DNA from: an uncultured Collinsella sp.
GTDB taxonomy: Bacteria > Actinomycetota > Coriobacteriia > Coriobacteriales > Coriobacteriaceae
NCBI GenBank assembly: GCA_938023705.1
Contig: CALJDJ010000075.1
Span: 15,916 to 79,915 of the forward strand
Length of the DNA: 64,000 nucleotides
Reading direction: 5' to 3'
Shown here: in pieces, positions 8,290 to 15,573 of the stretch
Layout of the letters: each line of letters starts with the position of its first letter
Numbering within the stretch: position 1 is the first letter of the stretch
Notes under the pieces: model-generated
Seen by the model: only the letters and a program-made list of their open reading frames with translations
Told to the model about the DNA's origin: nothing
Databases searched by the model: none
Made by a program: the position numbers and the translations under genes

Positions 8290-9552
8290 ATGGCTGAGAA
8301 ACTCATTCCGTTGGAGGACGCGCAGGCGATCGTCTTGTCGCACGTGAATCGCACCGAAGTCGTCGAGATTCCCGTGTGGCAGGCCGCCGGTCTTCCCTTG
8401 GCAGAGGATGCGGTGGCCGATATCGACATCTCGCCGTTTGCCAACAGCGCTATGGACGGATATGCCGTGCGCTCGGCGGACTTGGCGCAGGCATCTGGCG
8501 AGGCGCCGGTGACGCTCGACGTTATCGGACACGAGGCTGCGGGCCATGTGTTTGAGGGCACAATCGGCGCGGGCAAGACGGTCCGCATCATGACGGGCGC
8601 GCCGGTACCCGAAGGTGCCGATGCCGTGGTGAAGTATGAGATCGTCGATGTGCTCGTCGGTGACGGCAACGAGGGTTCGCGTGTGAGGTTCTCGGCGCCT
8701 GCCAAGGTAGGGGAGAACGTTCGCTCTGCCGCCGAGGAGGCCCATGCCGGCGATGTTGTGATGCACGCCGGCGAGGTCGTGGCTCCGGCGGGCGCCGGCT
8801 TGTTGGCGAGCGCCGGGTATGCGAGCGTGAAGGTGCATGCCGCGCCGCGTGTGGGCATTATCTCGCTGGGCACGGAGCTGGTCGCGCCGGGTGAGCTGCC
8901 GGCGCGCGGGCAGATTCGCGACTCCAACTCGTCGGCGTTGATGGCCGAAGCGCTCGATGCAGAAGCCGAGCCCGTGTTCTACGGCATTGCGCCCGATGAT
9001 GAGCAGGCGATTGCCGAGCTGGTGCATCGCGCCGTGCTGGAGTGCGATTTTGTCATTACGAGCGGTGGCGCCTCGGCAGGCGACTACGACTACGTGACGG
9101 CGCTCGTCCGGCGCGAGGGCGAGGTGCTGTTCGATCGCATCTCGATGCGTCCGGGCAAGGCCATCACGTTTGGCTTGCTTGGGGGTAAGCCCTACCTGGG
9201 ACTTTCAGGCAATCCGGCCGCGGCGTATGTAGGCTTTGAGATGCTTGCGCGTCCGGCGATCCGCAAGATGCGCGGCTTTGCCGAGGGTACGCGTCCCGTG
9301 CAGCAGGCGACGCTCACGCACGGCGTGAAAAAGCGACAGCATCGCCGCTTCTTCGATCGCGCCACGGTTTTGCGCGACCCCGAGACCGGTGAGCTGTTGG
9401 TGACCGAGGCCAAGACGCAGAATTCGGCGCTGCTCGGCACGATGCAGCGGACTAACTGCCTGTTGCGTGTTGACGAAGGACCGTGCGACCTCAAGGTGGG
9501 CGATGTCGTGGACGTTGTTCGCGTCGACCTGCCCGAGGGCGCCGTGTTGTAG
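8290..9552 (+). CDS. moeA: Molybdopterin molybdenumtransferase MoeA
   Basis: Inserts molybdate into adenylylated molybdopterin in the last step of molybdenum-cofactor synthesis. The 420 residues and domain order match MoeA: N-terminal region with DISPFANSAMDGYAVRS, the MTGAPVPEGADAVVKYE stretch, a central Mog-like domain with GTELVAPGE, RDSNS and TSGGASAGDYDYV, and KPYLGLSGNPAAAYVGFE. ATG 8290 follows GAGGTG (8281-8286). A -10-like TATACT lies at 8226-8231. It is the first gene of a moeA-mog pair and lies upstream of modABC, which puts cofactor insertion next to molybdate uptake. Confidence 0.93.
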   Translation: MAEKLIPLEDAQAIVLSHVNRTEVVEIPVWQAAGLPLAEDAVADIDISPFANSAMDGYAVRSADLAQASGEAPVTLDVIGHEAAGHVFEGTIGAGKTVRIMTGAPVPEGADAVVKYEIVDVLVGDGNEGSRVRFSAPAKVGENVRSAAEEAHAGDVVMHAGEVVAPAGAGLLASAGYASVKVHAAPRVGIISLGTELVAPGELPARGQIRDSNSSALMAEALDAEAEPVFYGIAPDDEQAIAELVHRAVLECDFVITSGGASAGDYDYVTALVRREGEVLFDRISMRPGKAITFGLLGGKPYLGLSGNPAAAYVGFEMLARPAIRKMRGFAEGTRPVQQATLTHGVKKRQHRRFFDRATVLRDPETGELLVTEAKTQNSALLGTMQRTNCLLRVDEGPCDLKVGDVVDVVRVDLPEGAVL

Positions 9553-9562
9553 GAGGAATGCT

Positions 9563-10042
9563 ATGGAGCTGAAGATATCGATCGTGACGTGCTCGGATAC
9601 GCGCGATCTTGCCCAGGACGAGGCTGGAGCCGCACTCGAGGAACTTATCGAGGCGCAGGGCTGGACGGTCGCCTCGCATGTGGTCGTGCGCGACGACGTC
9701 AGCGAGATCGGTGATGCCATTGTGGAAGCCGCCGATGAGTGCCACGCCAATGTCGTGCTCACCTGCGGCGGCACGGGGCTTTCGATGCGCGATGTGACAC
9801 CCGAGGCGACGCGTGCCGTCTGCGAGCGCGATGTGCCGGGCATTGCAGAGGCAATCCGTGCGTACTCCATGACCAAGACGCGCCGCGCTATGCTCTCGCG
9901 CGCTATTTGCATGCAACGAGGTCATACACTTGTCGTAAACTTTCCCGGTTCTACGAAGGCCGCCCGCGAAAGCTGGGAGGCCATAGCGGACCAGCTGGAG
10001 CATGCGGCTCAGATGACAGCGGGCGGCGGACATACCAACTAA
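9563..10042 (+). CDS. mog: MogA/MoaB-family molybdopterin adenylyltransferase
   Basis: Adenylylates molybdopterin before MoeA inserts metal. It has 159 residues with VLTCGGTGLSMRDVTPEATRAV (the GGTG substrate loop and the downstream PEAT motif) and VNFPGSTKAARE, all family hallmarks. The family includes MogA and MoaB and I cannot separate the two by eye. ATG 9563 lies seven bases after AGGAGG (9551-9556) and ten bases past the moeA stop, so the pair is an operon. A hairpin terminator follows. Confidence 0.9.
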   Translation: MELKISIVTCSDTRDLAQDEAGAALEELIEAQGWTVASHVVVRDDVSEIGDAIVEAADECHANVVLTCGGTGLSMRDVTPEATRAVCERDVPGIAEAIRAYSMTKTRRAMLSRAICMQRGHTLVVNFPGSTKAARESWEAIADQLEHAAQMTAGGGHTN

Positions 10043-10055
10043 GCGGTTTACCTGC

Positions 10056-10088
10056 GGCGGAGCGACCTGAACGGCTGCTCCGCCTTTT
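10056..10088 (+). terminator. Terminator after mog
   Basis: An 8-bp stem, GGCGGAGC (10056-10063) with GCTCCGCC (10077-10084), a 13-base loop and TTTT. It separates moeA-mog from modABC. Confidence 0.8.
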
Positions 10089-10134
10089 ATTTGCACCCAA
10101 GGGGACGGCATTCTGTAGGCACGCTTGAAACTAT

Positions 10135-10186
10135 ATTCTCAGACGAGAATAATTTCTCATAATCATTATTCGCATCGAAGTATAAT
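10135..10186 (+). promoter_or_regulatory. modA promoter with AT-rich palindromes
   Basis: A perfect -10 TATAAT lies at 10181-10186. Upstream are two dyads: ATTCTC-agac-GAGAAT (10135-10150) and the perfect palindrome ATAATCATTAT (10159-10169), the latter lying over the expected -35 position. Such placement fits repression. The second dyad resembles a Fur-type 7-1-7 box at 11 of 14 positions and does not look like the E. coli ModE site. The regulator is unknown. Confidence 0.55.
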
Positions 10187-10246
10187 CTAATTACAGAATA
10201 AAGCCTGCGGTGGGGTACCCGGGCACAAGGTACGAAAGGGTTGAAC

Positions 10247-11119
10247 ATGTTCGATATGGTTTCTCGCCGCGGATTCGTCTCACTCTCCGCTGTCGCCGCT
10301 GCCGGCCTTGGCCTTGCCGGCTGCTCCGGAAACAAGGAGCCTGAGTCGACCGGTTCCGATGCCGGCTCCGCCAAGATTTCGTCCAAGAAGGCTGTCGAGC
10401 TGCAGGTCTTTGCTGCCAACTCGCTCGAGAAGGCTCTGCCCGAGGTTCAGAAGCTCTACACCGACCAGACTGGCACCGCCTTTTCCGACACGCAGTTTAA
10501 GGCTTCTGGCGACCTCGTTGAGCAGATGCGTGCTGGCGCCACGGTCGACGTGCTCATCACCGCCTCCAAGGGCACCATGGACGACGCCGAGGCCGCCGAG
10601 CTCGTCGATGCCGGCACCCGTGAGGATATGTTCGTCAACGACCTTGTGATCATTCGTGCTGAGGGTTCCGACACCAAGATTGAGGCCATCGCCGACGTCG
10701 CGAATCTGGACGGCAAGATCGCCATCGGCGACGCCAAGACCGTCCCCGCCGGCAAGTACGCCAACCAGGCCTTAGCTTCTGTGGGTCTCTACACCGGCAC
10801 CGAGGGCGACGACGGCGAGTATGCACCCGAGCTTGCCGACAAGGTGGCCCTGGCCGACAAGGTCGGCACCGCTGCGTCTTACGTCTCTACGGGCGACTGC
10901 GTGGCCGGTTTTGTTTACAGCTCCGATATCTTCCGCTATGGCGGCATCGAGGAGGCCTTCGTGTGCCCCGAGGATTCGCACAAGCCCATCGTGTACCCGG
11001 GCGCCGTTGCCGAGAGCTCCGAGCACGCCGACGAGGCCAAGGCGTTTATCGACTTCTGTCTGACCAACAAGAAGGCTCAGAAGATTTGGGCTAAGTACGG
11101 CTTTGAGCTTTCCGAGTAG
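10247..11119 (+). CDS. modA: Molybdate ABC transporter substrate-binding lipoprotein ModA
   Basis: An extracytoplasmic molybdate receptor, 290 residues. It has a lipoprotein signal peptide with a twin-arginine-like start (SRRGF) and lipobox LAGC, so it should be anchored by a lipidated cysteine near residue 27. The mature protein begins as in ModA, with LQVFAANSLEKALPEVQKLY. The region VDVLITASKGTMDDAE and the C-terminal VYPGAVAESSEHADEAKAFIDFCL are typical of the family. ATG 10247 is preferred over TTG 10241 because GAAAGGG ends at 10240. It is the first gene of modABC. Confidence 0.92.
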   Translation: MFDMVSRRGFVSLSAVAAAGLGLAGCSGNKEPESTGSDAGSAKISSKKAVELQVFAANSLEKALPEVQKLYTDQTGTAFSDTQFKASGDLVEQMRAGATVDVLITASKGTMDDAEAAELVDAGTREDMFVNDLVIIRAEGSDTKIEAIADVANLDGKIAIGDAKTVPAGKYANQALASVGLYTGTEGDDGEYAPELADKVALADKVGTAASYVSTGDCVAGFVYSSDIFRYGGIEEAFVCPEDSHKPIVYPGAVAESSEHADEAKAFIDFCLTNKKAQKIWAKYGFELSE

Positions 11120-11187
11120 TGCGGCTTGGCGCGATAATTCCATCGTTTTGTGTTTCACTCCGTCCTTGTATTCGCTTGGAGCTTTTC

Positions 11188-12630
11188 GTGCTTAATAGAT
11201 TCCGCATGCTTGTCGCCTGTGCTTTGACCTTCGCGCTTTGCTGGGTGCCGGGATTTGCGTTTGCTGGGGTCGCTGAGGACGGGGCCCAGGTTGCTGCGAC
11301 CGCTCATGGGCTTTCCTATGGGATCGAGGGTTTTGAGCGGTTGGCCAAGGGGACCGCTCGTGCTATGGAGGGCCAGCCTGAGGGCTACCGGTTTCCCGTT
11401 GACGAGGACGTGGACCTTGTAGTGGCGCCTGCTGCCGATCGCGTTGTGGTGTGGATATCGCCCAAGGCGGCCGAGAAGTATGGATTGGATCCGCAGGACA
11501 ACGAGTGCGTATCGGGTCTCAAGGCCCTCGTCTGTGAGCTCGACAGCGCAAACTCCATGGGAGGTGCGCAGCTAGGGGACGTTGATCTTCCTTGGTATGT
11601 TACGGCGGAAACAACGTTTGATGCCGGCGGGTATACCTATGGCTTTGACGAGCGCGGTGCGGATGGGGACCGCTATGTGGTGATTGCATCGGCCTCGGGT
11701 GATGCCAAGGGCGGCGCGCGTTGGCTTGATAGCGCTCAAATGGTAGAAGCATCGTCTGTCGTATTGCGGGATGAGCAGGGCCCCTTGACCTCTCTGGCCT
11801 CCTTTTTAGGCGGCATCGACTACCGCCCGTTTTGGGTGTCCATTAAAACGAGTGGCCTTGCCCTGGTGATTGCCTTTGCGCTGGGCCTGTTTGCCGCGTG
11901 GAAGACTATGGGTACCTCGAGTCGCATCAAGGGCCTGCTCGATTCAGTCTTTACGATTCCTATGGTGCTGCCGCCCACGGTCTGCGGCTTTCTGCTCCTC
12001 ATGCTGTTTGGCCGCTCGACCGGGGTGGGCCAGTGGCTCATCGCGCACGGCATCTCGATCGTCTTTACCTGGCCCGCGGCGGTCATTTCGGCCGTCGTTG
12101 TGTCGTTTCCGCTGGTCTACCGCACGGCGCTCGGAGCCTTTGAGAGCCTTGACACGCAGATGCTCGATGCCGCGCGAACCCTGGGATGGTCCGAGCGTCG
12201 CATCTTTACCAAGCTTATGATGCCGCTTGGCTGGCCCTCGATTGCCGCCGGCGCGGTGCTTGCCTTCGCGCGTGCCATGGGCGAGTTTGGCTGCACCCTG
12301 TTCTTTGCGGGCAACTACGCCGGCATTACCCAGACCATCCCCATCGCCATCTACTTTGAGTGGATGGGCGGCAACACGTCGGTGGCCCTCTTTTGGGTCG
12401 TGGTCGTAATTGCGTTCAGCTTCCTGGTCATTCTGTTCATCAACATGTATACGGCGCATTCGCAAAAGTATCGCGAGCGTGGTCTCTCCCGTGCAGAGCG
12501 CAAACAGGCCAAAGATCTCGCCGGACAGGGCGATTCGCTCGACCCGGCGGGCGGCGATGCCTTGCGTATCGATCGCGAGGCGCTGGCCGAGCTTATGCGC
12601 GATGACGCCGTCTCGAAGGGAGGTCGATAG
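11188..12630 (+). CDS. modB: Molybdate ABC permease ModB with N-terminal extracytoplasmic domain
   Basis: Permease subunit of the molybdate importer. The C-terminal 250 residues are ModB: about five membrane helices, with the EAA loop AARTLGWSERRIFTKLMMPLGWPS that couples to the ATPase. Before it lies a signal-anchor-like segment (VACALTFALCWVPGFAFAG) and about 200 residues predicted to face outside, ending at SLASFLGG. This is not part of a normal ModB (about 220-260 residues). I do not recognise the extra domain. GTG 11188 with GGAG at 11178-11181 is the preferred start; ATG 11206 is possible. It runs into modC with a 3-base gap. Confidence 0.85.
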   Translation: MLNRFRMLVACALTFALCWVPGFAFAGVAEDGAQVAATAHGLSYGIEGFERLAKGTARAMEGQPEGYRFPVDEDVDLVVAPAADRVVVWISPKAAEKYGLDPQDNECVSGLKALVCELDSANSMGGAQLGDVDLPWYVTAETTFDAGGYTYGFDERGADGDRYVVIASASGDAKGGARWLDSAQMVEASSVVLRDEQGPLTSLASFLGGIDYRPFWVSIKTSGLALVIAFALGLFAAWKTMGTSSRIKGLLDSVFTIPMVLPPTVCGFLLLMLFGRSTGVGQWLIAHGISIVFTWPAAVISAVVVSFPLVYRTALGAFESLDTQMLDAARTLGWSERRIFTKLMMPLGWPSIAAGAVLAFARAMGEFGCTLFFAGNYAGITQTIPIAIYFEWMGGNTSVALFWVVVVIAFSFLVILFINMYTAHSQKYRERGLSRAERKQAKDLAGQGDSLDPAGGDALRIDREALAELMRDDAVSKGGR

Positions 12631-12633
12631 ACC

Positions 12634-13704
12634 ATGTCGCTTGTCCTGGATATCAAAAAGCACTATCCCGGCTTTACCCTCGACATTCAGCTCGATGCCG
12701 GCGAGGAGCGTGTGGCGCTGCTGGGCGCCTCGGGTTGCGGCAAGAGCTGCACGCTGCGCTGCATTGCCGGCGTGGAGGCACCCGACGAGGGCAAGATCGT
12801 CGTCAACGGCATGACCTTTTTTGACTCTGCGACGGGCATCAACCTTTCGCCCCAGGAGCGAAAATGCGCTCTGATGTTTCAAAACTATCAGCTGTTCCCT
12901 AATATGACGGTGGCCGATAACGTGTGCGCCGGCGTTGAGGGTGCAGGCGACGCCGCAGCGCGCAGACAACTTGCCGAGCGCTACCTGGGTATCTTTGGAC
13001 TGGTCGACTTTGCCGACCGTTATCCCGCGCGCCTCTCGGGCGGCCAGCAGCAGCGTGTGGCGCTTGCTCGCATGGTGGCGGCACACCCGGGCATTTTTAT
13101 GTTCGACGAGCCCATGAGCGCGCTCGACGCGTATCTCAAGAGCGCGCTTGAGCAGAACATGCTCGACCTGTTCGACGTCTGTAACCGTACCGTGCTCTAC
13201 GTGAGCCACGATATTGACGAGGCATGCCGCCTGTGCGAGCGCATTTGCGTGATGCATAACGGGCATGTGGAGGAGATCGGCTCCGTCGAGGACGTGGTCC
13301 GCCGGCCGCAAACCTTGGCTGCGCTGCGCCTGACGGGCTGCAAGAATACGAGCCGCGCGCGTAAGATCGGCGACGAGGAAGTTGAGGCCCTCGACTGGGG
13401 CATGACCTTCAACGTGGGCCGTGAGGTTCCCGATAACGTGGCGTACCTGGGTATTCGTGCGAGCTACTTCCATGTGGACAACCGTGCTGAGCGGGGTCGC
13501 AACAGCTACGACCTGCATGTGGCCCGCGTGAGCGATTCACGTTTTGAGCGCCTGGTGCTGCTGGACGTGCCGCGCGCCGACGCGCCGACGCGCCTGCAGT
13601 GGAAGGTCAACAAAGTGCGCATGCCTGTCGACGAGCTGCCGCAAGCAGGCGAGACGCTGCGCATGCATTTTGATGCCAGCAGGATCCATTTGGTTTGTCG
13701 ATAG
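12634..13704 (+). CDS. modC: Molybdate ABC transporter ATP-binding protein ModC
   Basis: Cytoplasmic ATPase that powers ModAB, 356 residues. Walker A is GASGCGKS (about residues 31-38), the Q-loop is in MFQNYQLFPNMT, the signature is LSGGQQQR, Walker B is IFMFDEP, and the switch histidine is in YVSHDIDEA. After about residue 235 a C-terminal domain follows; it is consistent with a MOP-like/TOBE molybdate-sensing domain but is too diverged for me to be certain. ATG 12634 lies three bases after the modB stop, with GGGAGG inside the end of modB. It is the last gene of the operon. Confidence 0.92.
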   Translation: MSLVLDIKKHYPGFTLDIQLDAGEERVALLGASGCGKSCTLRCIAGVEAPDEGKIVVNGMTFFDSATGINLSPQERKCALMFQNYQLFPNMTVADNVCAGVEGAGDAAARRQLAERYLGIFGLVDFADRYPARLSGGQQQRVALARMVAAHPGIFMFDEPMSALDAYLKSALEQNMLDLFDVCNRTVLYVSHDIDEACRLCERICVMHNGHVEEIGSVEDVVRRPQTLAALRLTGCKNTSRARKIGDEEVEALDWGMTFNVGREVPDNVAYLGIRASYFHVDNRAERGRNSYDLHVARVSDSRFERLVLLDVPRADAPTRLQWKVNKVRMPVDELPQAGETLRMHFDASRIHLVCR

Positions 13705-13730
13705 CGCCGGGTAATGCCGTCGGGGAATAT

Positions 13731-13752
13731 AAGCCTCGGCGGCTTTGTTTTT
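13731..13752 (+). terminator. Weak terminator after modC
   Basis: A 5-bp stem, AAGCC (13731-13735) with GGCTT (13741-13745), is followed by a T-rich tract. The stem is short, so read-through is possible. Confidence 0.5.
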
Positions 13753-13871
13753 GCCGTTCGCCGAATGAGGAATGACAAACTCTTATCAATCAAGATAATT
13801 ATTTATTAAACGAAGGCACACGACGCTGTCGTACGAATGTCAACGGTGTTCGCATGGTCGATGACCGTTGG

Positions 13872-13888
13872 TATAGTTGACCTCAACT
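13872..13888 (+). promoter_or_regulatory. Promoter and operator of the selenium/dehydratase operon
   Basis: A -10-like TATAGT (13872-13877), in the extended context TTGGTATAGT, runs directly into the palindrome AGTTGACCTCAACT (13875-13888). A farther dyad, CAACGGT and ACCGTTG, flanks the -35 side (about 13842-13870). The layout suggests a regulated promoter for the genes that follow. The regulator is not known. Confidence 0.5.
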
Positions 13889-13907
13889 TGTAAAGGAAGG
13901 TGCGCAC

Positions 13908-13976
13908 ATGCCGCAGACGACATACATTCGCCGCGTTGCCGCGCGTGCCCTATATATGGCTCGGAGCCGCATATGA
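13908..13976 (+). CDS. Possible 22-residue leader peptide
   Basis: ATG 13908 has a strong ribosome site, AAAGGAAGG, seven bases upstream and directly follows the promoter described at 13872. The product MPQTTYIRRVAARALYMARS plus two residues is basic and matches no family I know. It lies upstream of a hairpin-rich 160-base leader before the first dehydratase-like gene, so a regulatory leader peptide is plausible. It could also be a chance short frame. Confidence 0.35.
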   Translation: MPQTTYIRRVAARALYMARSRI

Positions 13977-14135
13977 GCAGGTATGTTCACGGCTCCGGGA
14001 GAGACGACGCACAACTAAATAATCGACCGCAAAGCAGGTTCCCTAAAATTCCGGGTTTGAGCACGGTCGGGCAATCGCCGTCCGTCGTGCATCGATACCG
14101 CTGTTATCCGTTTTTGGTTCGAGAGGGGAACCGTT
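13960..14135 (+). promoter_or_regulatory. Structured leader of the dehydratase/selenium operon
   Basis: The gap before the gene at 14136 has no convincing gene beyond the small leader frame. It holds two hairpins: GGAGCC (13963-13968) with GGCTCC (13991-13996), and GCACG (14061-14065) with CGTGC (14086-14090). I looked for a molybdenum-cofactor riboswitch and did not recognise one. Confidence 0.35.
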
Positions 14136-15419
14136 ATGGCTGAAGAAATTGATTTCCATCCGATGTGGGAGAGCCTCGGCATGAATCTTGCCGACCACGA
14201 CATGCTGCTGGGCGCCGTGGGCCAGATGTACGGCGATATGTTCCTGACGCAGAACAATCGCCCCAAGTCCACGTCCTACCTGGATTTTGTCGCCACCAAC
14301 ATCCACAGCGGCCGTATTAAGGAGATGCTCGACAAGAAGGAGGCCGGCGAGGCCACCAAGATCGTGGGCAGCTTCTGCGTCTACGTGCCCGAGGAGATTG
14401 TGCTCGCCTGCGACGGTATCCCCGTGGGTCTGTGCTCGGGTGCCGATTGGGCGACCGACAAGGTCGAGGAGCACTTGCCGCGCAACACTTGTCCGCTTAT
14501 CAAGAGCTTTGCCGGCTTTAAGCTGGGTGAGGTCTGCCCCTACATTGAGTCGAGTGACTTGGTGGTAGGCGAGAACACCTGTGATGGCAAGAAGAAGGCC
14601 TACGAGTTTTTTGCCACGCAAAAGAACATGTACGTCATGGATATTCCCAACGTGCACGACGAGTCGACGCTCGTGACCTGGAAGGCCGAGGTTAAAAAGC
14701 TTGCTGCCAAGATTGAGGAAGAGTGCGGCGTCACGATTACGCCTGAGCGTCTGAAGGCCGCCATCCACGCCGTCAATGAGAAGCGTCGTGCCCTGCAGCG
14801 CCTCGCTGCCACGCGCGCTGCCGACCCAGCGCCCATTAGCGGTCTCGACAGCCTGCTGACCGTTCAGGCCGCCTTTATGGACGACACGCCGCGTCTGACC
14901 GGAGCCATCAACGATATGGCGGCCGAGTGTGAGCAGCGTGTCGAGGCCGGAGAGGGCGTGGCGCCCAAGGGGACCAAGCGCATCCTGTACACCGGCACGC
15001 CCATGGCCGTGCCCAACTGGAAGCTGTTCAACCTCATCGAGAAGGCCGGCGGCGTTGTGGTGGGCGAGGAGTCCTGCACGGGTTCGCGCTATTACAAGGA
15101 CTTGGTCGATGAGTCCGGTGAGACGGTTGACGAGATGCTCGATGCTATCGCCGAGCGCTACTTTAAGATCAACTGTGCCGTCTTTACGCCCAACGACCAG
15201 CGTACGAAGGACATTGTCCAGATGGCCAAGGACCTGCATGCCGACGGCATCGTCGACGTGGCCCTGCAGTTCTGCACGCTCTACGAGATGGAGTCGTTTG
15301 CCGTGGAGAAGGCTGCCGAGGAGGCCGGCATTCCGCTTATGCACATCACGACCGACTACGCCGGCGAGGATGCAGGCCAACTGCAAACCAGGATTGAGGC
15401 TTTCTTGGAAACCATTTAG
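14136..15419 (+). CDS. Double-cubane-cluster / 2-hydroxyacyl-CoA dehydratase-like protein (first copy)
   Basis: A 427-residue protein of the HgdB/FldC/YjiM superfamily, whose members bind iron-sulfur clusters and do radical dehydration or, as double-cubane-cluster proteins, low-potential reductions. Conserved cysteines are in SFCVYVPEEI, RNTCPLIKS, ENTCDGKKKAYE, EESCTGSRYY and QFCTLYEMES. The five-plus cysteines, with the CDGKKK motif, fit the YjiM/double-cubane branch better than true (R)-2-hydroxyglutaryl-CoA dehydratase subunits. ATG 14136 follows GAGGGGAA. Next come a second homologue and an ASKHA activator. No CoA-transferase gene is nearby, which argues against a classical 2-hydroxyacyl-CoA pathway. 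Confidence 0.8.
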   Translation: MAEEIDFHPMWESLGMNLADHDMLLGAVGQMYGDMFLTQNNRPKSTSYLDFVATNIHSGRIKEMLDKKEAGEATKIVGSFCVYVPEEIVLACDGIPVGLCSGADWATDKVEEHLPRNTCPLIKSFAGFKLGEVCPYIESSDLVVGENTCDGKKKAYEFFATQKNMYVMDIPNVHDESTLVTWKAEVKKLAAKIEEECGVTITPERLKAAIHAVNEKRRALQRLAATRAADPAPISGLDSLLTVQAAFMDDTPRLTGAINDMAAECEQRVEAGEGVAPKGTKRILYTGTPMAVPNWKLFNLIEKAGGVVVGEESCTGSRYYKDLVDESGETVDEMLDAIAERYFKINCAVFTPNDQRTKDIVQMAKDLHADGIVDVALQFCTLYEMESFAVEKAAEEAGIPLMHITTDYAGEDAGQLQTRIEAFLETI

Positions 15420-15434
15420 GGCTATCCGTCCCGG

Positions 15435-15536
15435 CGGCTTTCCCAGGCACCCGATCTTGCCGTTCAAACCGTCGCCTGCGAATCAAAGTACGCGACGCTC
15501 CTCTTTCACGGCAACCTCGGGCACCTGGGAAAGCCG
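15435..15536. ncRNA. Nested-hairpin element, copy 1 (intercistronic)
   Basis: The 154-base gap between the two dehydratase-like genes folds into four stacked stems: CGGCTTTCCCAGG (15435-15447) with 15524-15536; CCCGA (15450-15454) with TCGGG (15517-15521); TTGCCGT (15457-15463) with ACGGCAA (15508-15514); GTCGC (15471-15475) with GCGAC (15492-15496). The internal loops are CA/CA, TC/CC and TCAAACC on the 5' side. The part around TGCCGT...ACGGCA recurs at 53055-53110 inside different helices. It may be a structured RNA, a processing or attenuation site, or a mobile palindrome. Confidence 0.6.
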
Positions 15537-15573
15537 TTTCCTTGGTTGGTTAAAAGGTTTGTTAAGGAGTTAT

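Noticed and set aside
13705..14135. Molybdenum-cofactor riboswitch before the dehydratase-like genes
   Set aside because: I see hairpins but not the conserved Moco-RNA core; the genes downstream are not Moco biosynthesis genes.
13972..14143. Open frame overlapping the structured leader (MSRYVHGSGRDDAQ...)
   Set aside because: Its ribosome site is poor, it overlaps the start of the next gene by a few bases and no family features are visible.
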